From: Deinococcus planocerae | Lineage (GTDB): Bacteria > Deinococcota > Deinococci > Deinococcales > Deinococcaceae | Reading direction: 5' to 3' | Assembly (NCBI RefSeq): GCF_002869765.1 | Contig: NZ_PNOR01000005.1 | Location: forward strand, 84,535-148,534 | Length of the DNA: 64,000 bases | Shown here: positions 1-11,549 of the stretch, piece by piece | Position numbering within the stretch: the stretch's first letter is position 1 | How the letters are laid out: each line of letters opens with the position of its first letter | Position numbers and translations under genes: made by a program | Notes under the pieces: model-generated | The model's input: only the letters and a program-made list of their open reading frames with translations | What the model was told of the DNA's origin: nothing | Databases searched by the model: none

Positions 1-2
1 TA

Positions 3-344
3 CTATTCGCGGGGGCGCTGGCGTCGTGCGCGCCGCGGCAGCAGGCCACGGCGGGCGTCACGGTCACGCCCGTTCTCGTCAAACTCTCCGAGCCCGCCGC
101 TCGGGGCGGCACCCTGACCGTGCAGGGCCGCTACCTGGGAGGCCCCTCCACCGGGCGGGTGCGGCTGGGCGCGAACGCCTCGGGACAGGGGGGGTACGTC
201 TTCCCGGCCTCGGCGGTGCGGTCGTGGACGGACGGCGAAATCGTCCTCACCATTCCGGCGGACGCGCCCGTCGGCGGCTCGTGGCTCTTCGTGGAGGTGG
301 GCGGGCGGCAATCGACCGGGCTGCCGTACAGCGTCAGGCAGTAA
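3..344 (+). CDS. Lipoprotein with IPT/TIG-like beta domain, 5' end outside window
   Basis: The gene is cut off at the left edge; 113 residues are visible. They open with the end of a hydrophobic signal ending in LASC, a good lipobox, so the mature protein probably starts at that Cys and is anchored to a membrane. The rest ([18 protein letters not shown], then a GRYLGG turn and an alternating beta pattern) resembles a single IPT/TIG-type immunoglobulin fold, as found in small secreted lipoproteins; this assignment rests on pattern only. A strong intrinsic terminator follows at 379-404. Function is unknown. Confidence 0.7.
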   Translation, partial: LFAGALASCAPRQQATAGVTVTPVLVKLSEPAARGGTLTVQGRYLGGPSTGRVRLGANASGQGGYVFPASAVRSWTDGEIVLTIPADAPVGGSWLFVEVGGRQSTGLPYSVRQ

Positions 345-378
345 GGGGCCCGCTGCGGCCAGACAGAACAAGGGCGGT

Positions 379-404
379 GATGCCCCGGCTTTCGCTGGGG
401 CATC
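379..404 (+). terminator. Intrinsic terminator after the lipoprotein gene
   Basis: GATGCCCC (379-386) pairs perfectly with GGGGCATC (397-404) across a 10-nt loop. A T-rich run, TTTCTTT, follows immediately. It separates the lipoprotein gene from hisS. Confidence 0.85.
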
Positions 405-436
405 TTTCTTTGGCTCCCTGCTACACTCCCGGGGTT

Positions 437-1725
437 ATGGCGCTGCAACGCCCCAAGGGCACCCAGGACCACCTCCCGGAGGGTTCTCCCAAGCTCGGCC
501 TCGACGTGCGGGCCTCGGCCTTCGCGTTCGTGCAGGACACGGCGCGGCGCGTGCTGGAACGGGCGGGGGCGGAGTTCATCGCCACCCCCCTGTTCGAGGA
601 GGCCGAACTCGTCAAGCGGGGGGTGGGGGGCTCGACCGACATCGTGCGCAAGGAGATGTTCACGGTGTATTACTTCGGGGACCACGGCGGGTACGTCCTG
701 CGGCCCGAGGGCACCGCGGGCATCGTGCGGGCGTACCTGCAAAACGGGCTCAAGCAGCTTCCGGCGCCCCTCAAGCTCTGGACCCACGGGCCGATGTTCC
801 GCGCCGAGAACGTGCAAAAAGGGCGGCTGCGCCAGTTCCACCAGGTCGACTACGAGGTCCTGGGATCAAAGGACCCCCTGGTGGATGCCGAGGCGATCTG
901 GCTGATGTGGGAGGTCGTGCGCGAGCTGGGCCTGACCGGCGTGCGGGTCAAGCTCGGCTCCATCGGCGACCCGGCGGACCGGGAGCGGTACAACGCCTAC
1001 CTGCGGGAAGTGTTTACCGCACACGTGGACCGCCTCTCGGACGACAGCCGGGACCGTATGGGCCGCAACCCGATGCGGATTCTGGACTCCAAGAGCGCGG
1101 GGGACCAGGCGCTGACCCGCGAACTGGGGGTGCGGCCCATGCTCGACTTCCTGGGGGAGGAGGCGCGGGCGCACTTCGGGGCGGTGCAGGGCTTCCTGCG
1201 GGAGTGGGGGGTGCCCTTCGACATCGACCCCTCCATCGTGCGCGGGCTGGACTACTACCGCCGCACCGCCTGGGAGCTGCATCACGAGGGCGTGGGCGCG
1301 AAGTCGGCGCTGGGTGGGGGCGGGCGGTATGACGGGCTCGCGGCGCAACTCGGCGGGCCGGAGGTGCCCGCGGTGGGCTGGGCCTTCGGGATCGAGCGGC
1401 TGCTGCTCGCACTGGAGGCGGAGGGGGTGCAAGTCCCCGCGCCGGAGGGACCGCTGCTCTTCCTGGCCGCGATGGACGAGGAGAACGTGGGGCTGGCGGC
1501 GAAACTGGCGCTGGAGGCCCGTTCCGCCGCCCGGGTGGAGTTCGCCTACCGGGCGCTGAAGCCGGGGAGCGCCTTCAAGGAGGCGGGCCGCCGCCGCGCC
1601 CGCCATGCCGCCGTGATCGGCAGCGAGGAGGCCGCGGGGGGCGTGCTGAACGTCAAGACGCTCTCGACCGGGGAGCAGCGGGCGGTGGCGGTGACAGAGT
1701 TGAAGACTTTTCTTCTGGAGCAAGC

Positions 1726-1729
<4 letters not shown>
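437..1729 (+). CDS. hisS: Histidyl-tRNA synthetase
   Basis: Class II synthetase of 430 aa that charges tRNA-His in the cytoplasm. Motifs: [13 protein letters not shown] near residue 90, the motif 2 region [12 protein letters not shown], and the histidine-A signature [14 protein letters not shown] near residue 270, followed by a glycine-rich GGGGRYDGL. An anticodon-binding domain forms the C-terminus. The ATG at 437 is chosen because the protein then starts [14 protein letters not shown], as in the family, and because a -10 box TACACT (422-427) lies 9 nt before it. The open frame runs further upstream but without homology. The stop overlaps the aspS start (ATGA). Confidence 0.96.
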
Positions 1730-3468
<1,739 letters not shown>

Positions 3469-3590
3469 GCCGGAATCAGGGGGGTGCCTGTGCCCCTCTC
3501 CCCTGGGCCAGTGAAGTGAAAGTTTTCTTGAGCTCTGTGCTTGTGAAGACGTTGGTTTGTATTTACCGCCTCTGCGCACGGTGGGCCCCT

Positions 3591-3664
3591 ACAATCGCGG
3601 GGTGAACGGGCGAGAGGGCGGTGGGCTGGGGGTCGGGAGTCCGGGAGCAGGGGGTGGGCGTTGA
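3591..3664 (+). promoter_or_regulatory. Leaderless promoter plus 20-codon leader ORF coupled to the M19 gene
   Basis: A -10 box TACAAT (3591-3596) stands 5 nt before a GTG at 3602. That GTG opens a 21-codon frame ending in TGA at 3662-3664. The M19 dipeptidase start, TTG 3661, overlaps this stop as TTGA. No ATG or GTG lies upstream in the dipeptidase frame. The layout suggests a leaderless mini-ORF whose termination hands ribosomes to the main gene. That is inference; the alternative is simple initiation at TTG from the purine-rich AGCAGGGGG. Confidence 0.5.
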
Positions 3665-4683
3665 CGCGCTCTTTCCTCTTGATCGACGGGCACCTCGATC
3701 TGGCGATGAACGCGGAGGCGGGGCGGGACCTGAGAAAAGGGCTGGAGGCGTTGCGGGCGCGGGACCCGGTGGCGGGGCAGACGGCGACGGTGACCTTTGG
3801 GGAGCTGCGGGCGGCGGGGACGCGGGTGTGTTTCGGAACGCTGTTCGCCCTGCCGCGCGGGCCGGGGAGTCCGGGGGGGTACACGGATCACGCGGGGGCC
3901 CGCGCGCAGGCCCTCGCCCAACTGGACCAGTACCGCCGCTGGGAGGACGCGGGAGTCGTGCGCCTGCTGCGGGAGGGGCGGGAGGTGGAAGAGCACCTGG
4001 TCGGGGAGTCCGGCGCGCTGGGGGTGGTCTTGCTGATGGAGGGGGCCGATCCCGTGCGGGACCCGGGAGACCTGCCCTTCTGGGTGGACTCGGGGGTGCG
4101 GGTGATCGGCCCGGCGTGGGGGCGCACGCGTTATGCGGGGGGGACGGACGCGCCGGGGCCGCTGACGGGGGCGGGGCGCGAGCTGGTGACGGCGATGCGC
4201 GAGCTGGGGGTGGCGCTCGACGCCTCGCACCTCGACGACGCGGCCTTCTGGGAGGCGGCCTCGCTGGGCGCGCGAATGATCGCCACCCACGCGAACAGCC
4301 GCGCTTTCGTGCCCGGCAACCGGCACCTGACCGACGAGATGGCGCGCGCGGTGGCGACGGGCGGGGGGGTGATCGGGCTGGTGTTCCTGAGCACCTTCTT
4401 GCGACCGGGGTGGGAGATCGGGCAGGCGCGGGTGCCCCTGTCCGTCCTGGCCGACCACGCGCGTCACTACGCGGGTCTGGTCGGCTGGGAGCATGTGGGG
4501 CTGGGCACTGACCTCGACGGGGGGTTCGGGCGGGAGAAGGCCCCGGCGGGGGTGGAGCGCTACCGGGACGTGCCCGCCCTGCTGAGTCTCCTGCCGCCGG
4601 AGGTGCGCGCCGGGGTGGCGGGGGAGCACTGGCGGCGCTGGCTGACGCGCTACCTTGGGGCACGATGTTCTCCCCGCCGGTGA
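3661..4683 (+). CDS. M19 (renal dipeptidase-like) membrane dipeptidase
   Basis: Zinc dipeptidase of 340 aa, the usual size for peptidase family M19. The binuclear metal ligands are visible: HLD in LIDGHLDLAMN (about residue 11), Glu in LLMEGADP, His in ALDASHLDD, His in IATHANSRAF, and Asp in GLGTDLDGGFG. The family cleaves dipeptides, including those with a D-residue at the second position. It heads a tight operon with an NlpC/P60 endopeptidase and an L-Ala-D/L-Glu epimerase, so its likely job is hydrolysing the dipeptide released from murein (inferred). Start TTG 3661 overlaps the stop of a short leader ORF. The 3' end overlaps the next gene by 19 bp. Confidence 0.88.
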   Translation: MTRSFLLIDGHLDLAMNAEAGRDLRKGLEALRARDPVAGQTATVTFGELRAAGTRVCFGTLFALPRGPGSPGGYTDHAGARAQALAQLDQYRRWEDAGVVRLLREGREVEEHLVGESGALGVVLLMEGADPVRDPGDLPFWVDSGVRVIGPAWGRTRYAGGTDAPGPLTGAGRELVTAMRELGVALDASHLDDAAFWEAASLGARMIATHANSRAFVPGNRHLTDEMARAVATGGGVIGLVFLSTFLRPGWEIGQARVPLSVLADHARHYAGLVGWEHVGLGTDLDGGFGREKAPAGVERYRDVPALLSLLPPEVRAGVAGEHWRRWLTRYLGARCSPRR

Positions 4684-5555
4684 GCCCCGACCTCGACCCC
4701 CGTCTCCACGCCTTCGACCCGGTCCGGCAGCTCGCCGAGGAGGCGCTGCGCGGACGGCTGCCCGGTGAGGGCTGGCGCTACCTCACCCCGCGGCCCGGCT
4801 GGGTCGGGGGGGCGCGGCTGAGCCTGCGCGCCCGGCCCGAGGAGGATGCCCCGCAGGTCACCGAGGCGCTGCCCGGCGAGGCGCTGGAGGTCGTCGAGGA
4901 GCGGGAGGAGGGCTGGGCGTGGGTGCGCACCCGGCACGACGGGTACCTGGGCTGGGCGCGCCCCGAGGGGCTGGGCTTCTCGGAGCCGCCCGGGGAGACG
5001 CGGACGGTGAGTGCGCTCCGGGGGCACGCCTTTGCGGGGCCGCGGGTGAGCCGGGCGGTGGTGGGTGAACTGTGCTTCGGGGCGAGGCTGGGACGGCGGC
5101 CCGGGGAGGTCGTCACCGAGGGGGGGCGGCGCTGGGTGCCGGTGTGGCTGCCAGGCGGGGACGAGGCCTGGGTGGGCGAGGCGGCGCTCTCCCCCGCCCC
5201 GGTCGCGGACGCGGCGGACTTCGCGCTGCGCTTTCTGGAAACGCCCTACGTGTGGGGCGGGCGCAGCGCCTGGGGGCTCGACTGCTCGGGGCTGACGCAA
5301 CTGACGTTCGCGGCGCTGGGCCGGGCCCTGCCGCGTGACGCCGACCAGCAGCAGGCGGCGCTGGCGGCGGTCGGGGTGCCGGAGCGGGGCGACCTCGCCT
5401 TTTTCCCGGGGCACGTGGGCGTCATGCTGGACGGGCGCCGGATGGTCCACGCGAACGCGACCCGGATGCGGGTGAGCGTGGAGACGCTGGGAGAAGGCGA
5501 GTACGGGGAGCGGCTGGCCCGGGAGCTGACGGGGTTCGGGCGGTGGGCGCCGTGA
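4665..5555 (+). CDS. NlpC/P60 endopeptidase with SH3 domains (YkfC-like)
   Basis: 296 aa. The N-terminal two thirds look like two bacterial SH3-like modules (LSLRARPEEDA, GWAWVRTRHDGYLGW). The C-terminus is an NlpC/P60 domain with catalytic Cys in WGLDCSGLTQ and catalytic His in FPGHVGVML, and a third polar residue in VHANA. There is no signal peptide, so it probably acts in the cytoplasm, as YkfC does, cutting gamma-D-Glu-diamino acid bonds in imported muropeptides. It overlaps the dipeptidase by 19 bp and the epimerase by 4 bp (GTGA). A sequence TACCTT (4651-4656) 8 nt before the ATG may act as an internal leaderless promoter. Confidence 0.88.
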   Translation: MFSPPVSPDLDPRLHAFDPVRQLAEEALRGRLPGEGWRYLTPRPGWVGGARLSLRARPEEDAPQVTEALPGEALEVVEEREEGWAWVRTRHDGYLGWARPEGLGFSEPPGETRTVSALRGHAFAGPRVSRAVVGELCFGARLGRRPGEVVTEGGRRWVPVWLPGGDEAWVGEAALSPAPVADAADFALRFLETPYVWGGRSAWGLDCSGLTQLTFAALGRALPRDADQQQAALAAVGVPERGDLAFFPGHVGVMLDGRRMVHANATRMRVSVETLGEGEYGERLARELTGFGRWAP

Positions 5556-6571
5556 GCGTTCGCTGGGAGACGCTGGAGCTCTCCACGGCGCGGCCTTTCG
5601 GGATCGCGCGCTGGACGCACTCTACGTACCCGCGCACCTTCGTGACCTTCGAATCGGGGGGGGTGACGGGCCGGGGGGAGGCGGCACCGAACGCGTACTA
5701 CGGCGAGACGGGCGCGACGGTGGCGGCGGTGCTGCCGCTGCTGGCCGGCGCACTGACGGACGGCTGGGACTGGGACGGGCTGCAAGAACGGCTGGACGCG
5801 CGGCTGCCGGGCGGGCACCCCAGCGTGAGGGGCGCGCTGGAGATGGCGGCGGTGGAGTGGGCGGCGCGCGCGGCGGGGGTGCCGGTGTGGCGGCTGCTGG
5901 GCCTGTCGCCCGCGCCCTTGCCCGAGAGCAGCCTCACGGTGGGCCTCGGCCCGCTGGAGGACATGCGCCGGGAGGCCCGCGAGGCGGTGGCGCGCGGACA
6001 CGGGGTGCTCAAGGTGAAGCTCGGCACGCGGGCAGACGAGGCCATCGTGGAGGCCTTGCGGGAGGAGGCGCCCGGGGTGGCCCTGCGGGTGGACGCGAAC
6101 GCGGCGTGGACTCGGCCCCAGGCGCGGCGGATGCTGGGGGTCCTGGGCGCCGCGGGGGTGGAACTCGTCGAGCAGCCCCTGGCGGCGGGCGACCTGGAGG
6201 GGCACGCGGCGCTGCGCCGCGTGAGCCCCCTGCCCCTCGTCGCGGACGAGAGCCTGCACCGCGTCTCGGACGTGCCCCGGCTCTCGGAAGCCTTCGACGC
6301 GGTGAACCTCAAGCTCGCCAAGTTGGGAGGGCCGCTGCGGGCGCTGGAGGCCTTGCGGCTGGCGCGCGCGCACGGCCTGGGGGTGATGCTGGGCTGCATG
6401 ATCGAGAGTTCGCTGGGCATCGCCGCCGCGGCACATCTGGCGGGGTTGTGCGACTGGGCCGATCTCGACGGGGCGCTGCTGCTGGCGGACGACCCCTTCA
6501 CGGGGCTGGAATGGGAGGCGGGGCGGCTGACGCGGCCCACGGGGGTCGGCTGGGGGGTGGAGCGGCGGTGA
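5552..6571 (+). CDS. L-Ala-D/L-Glu (dipeptide) epimerase, enolase superfamily
   Basis: 339 aa from GTG 5552, which overlaps the previous stop as GTGA; an in-frame GTG at 5543 is less likely. Enolase-superfamily features: KVKLG with the catalytic Lys (about residue 155), metal ligands in DANAAW, EQPL and ADES, and the second Lys in NLKLAKLGG. The family epimerises L-Ala-D-Glu to L-Ala-L-Glu so that ordinary dipeptidases can hydrolyse it. Its neighbours (an NlpC/P60 endopeptidase upstream and an M19 dipeptidase) match the B. subtilis ykf murein-peptide pathway, which supports this specificity over muconate or mandelate chemistry. Confidence 0.87.
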   Translation: MSVRWETLELSTARPFGIARWTHSTYPRTFVTFESGGVTGRGEAAPNAYYGETGATVAAVLPLLAGALTDGWDWDGLQERLDARLPGGHPSVRGALEMAAVEWAARAAGVPVWRLLGLSPAPLPESSLTVGLGPLEDMRREAREAVARGHGVLKVKLGTRADEAIVEALREEAPGVALRVDANAAWTRPQARRMLGVLGAAGVELVEQPLAAGDLEGHAALRRVSPLPLVADESLHRVSDVPRLSEAFDAVNLKLAKLGGPLRALEALRLARAHGLGVMLGCMIESSLGIAAAAHLAGLCDWADLDGALLLADDPFTGLEWEAGRLTRPTGVGWGVERR

Positions 6572-7779
6572 GCGTGACCGTCGCCATTCTGGGCTGCGGC
6601 AACCGCGGCGCGGACGTGTATGCCCGGCACCTGGCGGGGCAGGGGGCGCGGGTGAGCCACCTCGTCGATCCCCGCCCGGCGCGCCTCCGGGAGGTCGCCG
6701 CGCGGCACGGGTTGGGGCCGGAGGCGTGTTTTCAGGGCGAGGCCGCTTTCTTCGCCCTGGGGCGGGTGGCGGACGCGCTGGTGATCGCCACGCCGGACGA
6801 CGCCCACGTGGGGCCGTGCCTGCGGGCGCTCGAACTCGGCTACGACGTGCTGCTCGAGAAGCCGGTGTGCCTGGAGGAGCGTGACCTGGACGTGCTCCTC
6901 GCGGCGGAGGGGGCCTCGCGGGGCCGGGTCACCGTCTGTCACGTGTTGCGCGGGGCGCCCTTTTTCCAGGCGGTGCGGGGGGTGCTCGACTCCGGGCGGC
7001 TGGGGCGGCTGGTGGGGATCACGCACGCGGAGAACGTGGCGTACTGGCACTACGCGCATTCCTACGTGCGGGGGAACTGGCGCGCCAGCCCACCCGCCGC
7101 GCCCTTCGTGCTCGCCAAGGCGTGCCACGACCTCGACCTGCTGCGGTGGTTCGCGGGGGCTTCTCCCGTGCGGGTGAGCAGCGAGGGGGCGCTGCACCAC
7201 TTTCGCCCGGAGGAGGCGCCGCCGGGGGCCTCGGAGCGCTGCGTGACCTGTCCGGTGCCTGCTTGCCCGTACGACGCGCGGGTGATCTACGGGACGCGCG
7301 ACCCGGCCCAGTGGCCCGTCACCGTGCTGACGGCGGGGGGGGTGTTGCTCTCGGACGCGCTTGCGGGTGGCCCGTACGGGCGCTGCGTGTACCACGCGGA
7401 CAACGACGTGGTGAGCCACCAGACCGTGACCGCCCTGTTCGCGAATGGGGTGACGGCGGGGCTGACGGTGAGTGCTTTCACCCACAACAACACCCGGACG
7501 CTGCGGCTGCTGGGCACCCACGGCGAGGTGCGGGGGCACATGGAGCGCGGCGAGATCGAGGTCCACAGCTTCCGGACGGGCGAGGTGGAGCGCCTCGTCG
7601 TGGACGTGGGCGGCAACCACGGGGGCGGGGACGCGGCGCTGGTGGCGGGGTGGCTCGCGTCCCTGCGGGGGGAGGCGGGGGTGCCCACGCCGCTCGCGGA
7701 GTCGCTCGACTCGCACCGGCTGGCTTTCGCGGCGGAGCGGGCGCGGCTGCGCGGGACGGTGGAGGGGGTGGGGCGATAG
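6568..7779 (+). CDS. Gfo/Idh/MocA family oxidoreductase
   Basis: 403 aa, starting at a GTG that overlaps the epimerase stop by 4 bp; a second in-frame GTG lies at 6574. The N-terminal Rossmann fold has VAILGCGNRG, and EKPV near residue 95 is the family's catalytic-region motif. A cysteine group CVTCPVPACPYDA occurs near residue 230, as in some subfamilies with a metal or structural site. The substrate cannot be read from sequence. As the last gene of the muropeptide-salvage operon it may oxidise a wall-derived sugar or amino sugar, but that is inference. Confidence 0.8.
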   Translation: MSVTVAILGCGNRGADVYARHLAGQGARVSHLVDPRPARLREVAARHGLGPEACFQGEAAFFALGRVADALVIATPDDAHVGPCLRALELGYDVLLEKPVCLEERDLDVLLAAEGASRGRVTVCHVLRGAPFFQAVRGVLDSGRLGRLVGITHAENVAYWHYAHSYVRGNWRASPPAAPFVLAKACHDLDLLRWFAGASPVRVSSEGALHHFRPEEAPPGASERCVTCPVPACPYDARVIYGTRDPAQWPVTVLTAGGVLLSDALAGGPYGRCVYHADNDVVSHQTVTALFANGVTAGLTVSAFTHNNTRTLRLLGTHGEVRGHMERGEIEVHSFRTGEVERLVVDVGGNHGGGDAALVAGWLASLRGEAGVPTPLAESLDSHRLAFAAERARLRGTVEGVGR

Positions 7780-7828
7780 AGGAAGATCGGGCGGAGGGAA
7801 GTGAACTGGAGGGGCAGATCACAAAAGG

Positions 7829-7841
7829 TTGTATTAATTTA
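7829..7841 (+). repeat. AT-rich intergenic repeat, copy 1
   Basis: TTGTATTAATTTA, identical to 16368-16380 and one base shorter than 19664-19677. It lies where the convergent Gfo/Idh/MocA and histidine-phosphatase genes meet and supplies the last codons and stop of the phosphatase. It stands out sharply from the surrounding GC-rich sequence. Confidence 0.6.
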
Positions 7842-8469
7842 ATTTGGCGGAAGTTAGGTCCGCCAGGTGGCGGGCGTCGGCGAGGCGGACGAGCTGCCAG
7901 GCCTCTCCCCCTCGTTCGAGTTCGGTGAGGGCGGCGTTGCGGTGGGCGAAGCGGGACTGGGCCCAGGCGTCGGCGACGGGCAGGCCGAGGAGGGTGGCGA
8001 GGACGGCGGTGAGGGCCCCGCCGTGGGAGACGACGATAGGGGTCTCGCCTTGGGGCAGGCCGTCGAGGGCGCGGCGGAAGCGCTCGCCGACCTCCTCCAG
8101 GCTCTCGCCGCCGGGAAAGCCGAGGGTGCCGTCCTCCCTGTGCAGGGTGTGGGCGTGGGTGCGCAGGTCGTCGTAGGGGCGGCCCACCCACTCGCCGGGG
8201 TCGATCTCGTGCACGCCCTCGAGGATATGCAGCGGAACGCCGAGGGCGTCGGCGATGGGCTGGGCGGTCTGGCGGGCACGGCGGTAGGTGCTGGCGTACA
8301 CGCACGGGGTGGGCAGGTTCAGGGCGGCGAAATGGGCGGCGACGAGGCGGGCCTGGGTCTCCCCCACCGGGTCGAGAGGGTCTTCGGCGCCCGTGGGTCC
8401 CCGCAGGACGCGCCGGGTGTTCGCGGCGGTCTGACCGTGGCGGACGAGGAAGAGACGGGCGGGGGGCAT
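7834..8469 (-). CDS. Histidine phosphatase superfamily protein (phosphoglycerate mutase-like)
   Basis: 211 aa. The N-terminal LFLVRHGQTAANT carries the RHG phosphohistidine motif. FPGGESLEEVGERF and VSHGGALTAVLATLLG supply the second catalytic His region. Members include cofactor-dependent phosphoglycerate mutases, alpha-ribazole phosphatases and broad phosphatases; the size and GESLEEVGERF region fit a phosphatase better than a true mutase. The ATG at 8469 is preceded by TAGCCT (8476-8481 on this strand) with a 6-nt gap, a leaderless layout. The C-terminal SAKLN and stop are encoded by an AT-rich repeat, so the original C-terminus may have been altered there. Confidence 0.85.
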   Translation of the reverse strand: MPPARLFLVRHGQTAANTRRVLRGPTGAEDPLDPVGETQARLVAAHFAALNLPTPCVYASTYRRARQTAQPIADALGVPLHILEGVHEIDPGEWVGRPYDDLRTHAHTLHREDGTLGFPGGESLEEVGERFRRALDGLPQGETPIVVSHGGALTAVLATLLGLPVADAWAQSRFAHRNAALTELERGGEAWQLVRLADARHLADLTSAKLN

Positions 8470-8533
8470 GGGGGCAGGCTAGCGCGGTGAGCGAACATCC
8501 GGTGCCAGGGGACGCTCCGGCCTATCCTGGGGC

Positions 8534-10384
<1,851 letters not shown>

Positions 10385-10398
10385 CGCCCCGACGCGAA

Positions 10399-10425
10399 GC
10401 GCCCCCTCTGACTTGGAGGGGGCGC
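10399..10425 (+). terminator. Hairpin after uvrC
   Basis: GCGCCCCCTC (10399-10408) pairs perfectly with GAGGGGGCGC (10416-10425), and flanking GAA/TTC extends the stem past a small bulge. There is no clear T-run on the plus strand. It may serve both uvrC and the opposing small gene at 10451. Confidence 0.6.
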
Positions 10426-10450
10426 CGCTTCGTGGGGGTGAGGGGGAGGG

Positions 10451-10615
10451 TCATGCGGGACGGGGGCTGAGGTGCAAGAAGGCGAGGACGCCTTGCAGGC
10501 GGGGAGAGGGCCTGCGCTCGGGGCGGGCTTCACGGGCCTGGCGGGCGCGCTGGGCTTCGGCGCGCAGGGTCTGGAGGCGCTCCTGGCCGAGGGCGAGGTG
10601 GAGGTGGGCGTGCAT
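10451..10615 (-). CDS. Small helical protein of unknown function, 54 aa
   Basis: A 54-residue frame starting [18 protein letters not shown]. The ATG at 10615 has a good Shine-Dalgarno, AAAGGAAG, 8 nt upstream on the minus strand. Residues 8-30 are rich in Leu, Glu, Gln, Arg and Ala and would form an amphipathic helix. The C-terminus is basic and then hydrophobic ([10 protein letters not shown]). I recognise no family. Of the roughly 440 bp between uvrC and the PAP2 gene, this is the only convincing reading frame. Confidence 0.55.
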   Translation of the reverse strand: MHAHLHLALGQERLQTLRAEAQRARQAREARPERRPSPRLQGVLAFLHLSPRPA

Positions 10616-10824
10616 GGTGGCTTCCTTTCGACCGTTCCGCGGGCCTCCGGGGGGGGGCGCCCGCTTTCCGGCTGCCCGTATGGTGCGCCCGGGGTGCCGG
10701 GACGGGCATCGGCGGTGTGGCGCAGGGGCAATCGGCGAAATGGCGGAGAGGGGAGGCGGCTCTCTGAACGTTTTGTCAGGCGGGCCGCCCCCTTGACCTG
10801 CCCGGGAGGCCCTAGAGTGACGGG

Positions 10825-11508
10825 ATGCGCCGCCGTCTGCCCGGCCTGCTCGCCCGCCACTGGCGGCAACTCGCGCTGCTCTTCCTCGGGGTGCTGCTGC
10901 CGCTGGCGCTGTTCGCCGACCTGGCCGAGGACATCTTCCGGGAGGGAGGCTTTGCCTGGGACCGGGCGGTGCTGGGGTGGTACGCGGCGCACCGCACCCC
11001 CACCCTGACGGGGGTGGCACACGCGCTCGCGTGGCTGGGGGGGCTGGGGGGGCTGCCGCTGCTCGTCCTCGTCTTCGTGGTGGTGCTCGTGCGGCTGGGG
11101 GCGCGGGCGCAGGCGTGGTTCCTGATCGCCGCGGTGGCGGGGGCGTCGGTGCTCAATGGGCTCGCCAAGGGCGTGTTTCAGCGCCCGCGCCCGACGGGGC
11201 TGGGGGCCCTGGTGCGCGAACCCGGCTTCTCGTTTCCGAGCGGACACGCGATGAGCAACGCGGCCTTCGGGTGCGCGCTGATCCTGATCTTCTGGCGCTC
11301 GCGGGCCGGGTGGCCGGTGGCGGTGGCGGGCGGGCTGTGGGCGGTCGCGGTGGGGGCCAGCCGCAACTACCTGGGGGTGCACTACCCCTCCGACGTGCTC
11401 GCGGGCTTCGCGGCGTCGGCGGCGTGGGTGGCCGGGCTGTACCTGATTTTGTCGCGGCGCTGGTCGGCGCTGCGCAGGGCGCCGCAGGGCGAGGCGGACA
11501 CGCGGTAG
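10825..11508 (+). CDS. PAP2-family membrane phosphatase
   Basis: 227 aa integral membrane protein with about five to six hydrophobic segments. The three PAP2 signature motifs are present: [16 protein letters not shown] and [12 protein letters not shown], holding the catalytic His residues. Family members dephosphorylate lipid phosphates such as phosphatidate or undecaprenyl pyrophosphate at the outer face of the membrane. The ATG is preceded by TAGAGT (10813-10818) with a 6-nt gap; TTGACC at 10793-10798 is a possible -35 but only 14 nt away. Its stop codon TAG forms the first half of the next gene's -10 box. Confidence 0.9.
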   Translation: MRRRLPGLLARHWRQLALLFLGVLLPLALFADLAEDIFREGGFAWDRAVLGWYAAHRTPTLTGVAHALAWLGGLGGLPLLVLVFVVVLVRLGARAQAWFLIAAVAGASVLNGLAKGVFQRPRPTGLGALVREPGFSFPSGHAMSNAAFGCALILIFWRSRAGWPVAVAGGLWAVAVGASRNYLGVHYPSDVLAGFAASAAWVAGLYLILSRRWSALRRAPQGEADTR

Positions 11509-11549
11509 GCTGGGCGCATGACGACCCGCGCGCCCCGGGGCCCCTGATG
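11506..11549 (+). promoter_or_regulatory. Leaderless promoter and 9-aa leader ORF in front of the diguanylate cyclase
   Basis: TAGGCT (11506-11511) begins with the PAP2 stop codon and lies 6 nt before an ATG at 11518. That ATG opens a 10-codon ORF encoding MTTRAPRGP and ending at TGA 11545-11547. The cyclase ATG at 11547 shares one base with the stop (TGATG). This is the same layout as in front of the M19 gene, suggesting termination-reinitiation coupling (inference). Confidence 0.5.

Noticed and set aside
26..436. Upstream extension of hisS to position 26
   Set aside because: The frame is open only because of GC richness, crosses a terminator and the lipoprotein gene, and shows no HisRS homology before ATG 437.
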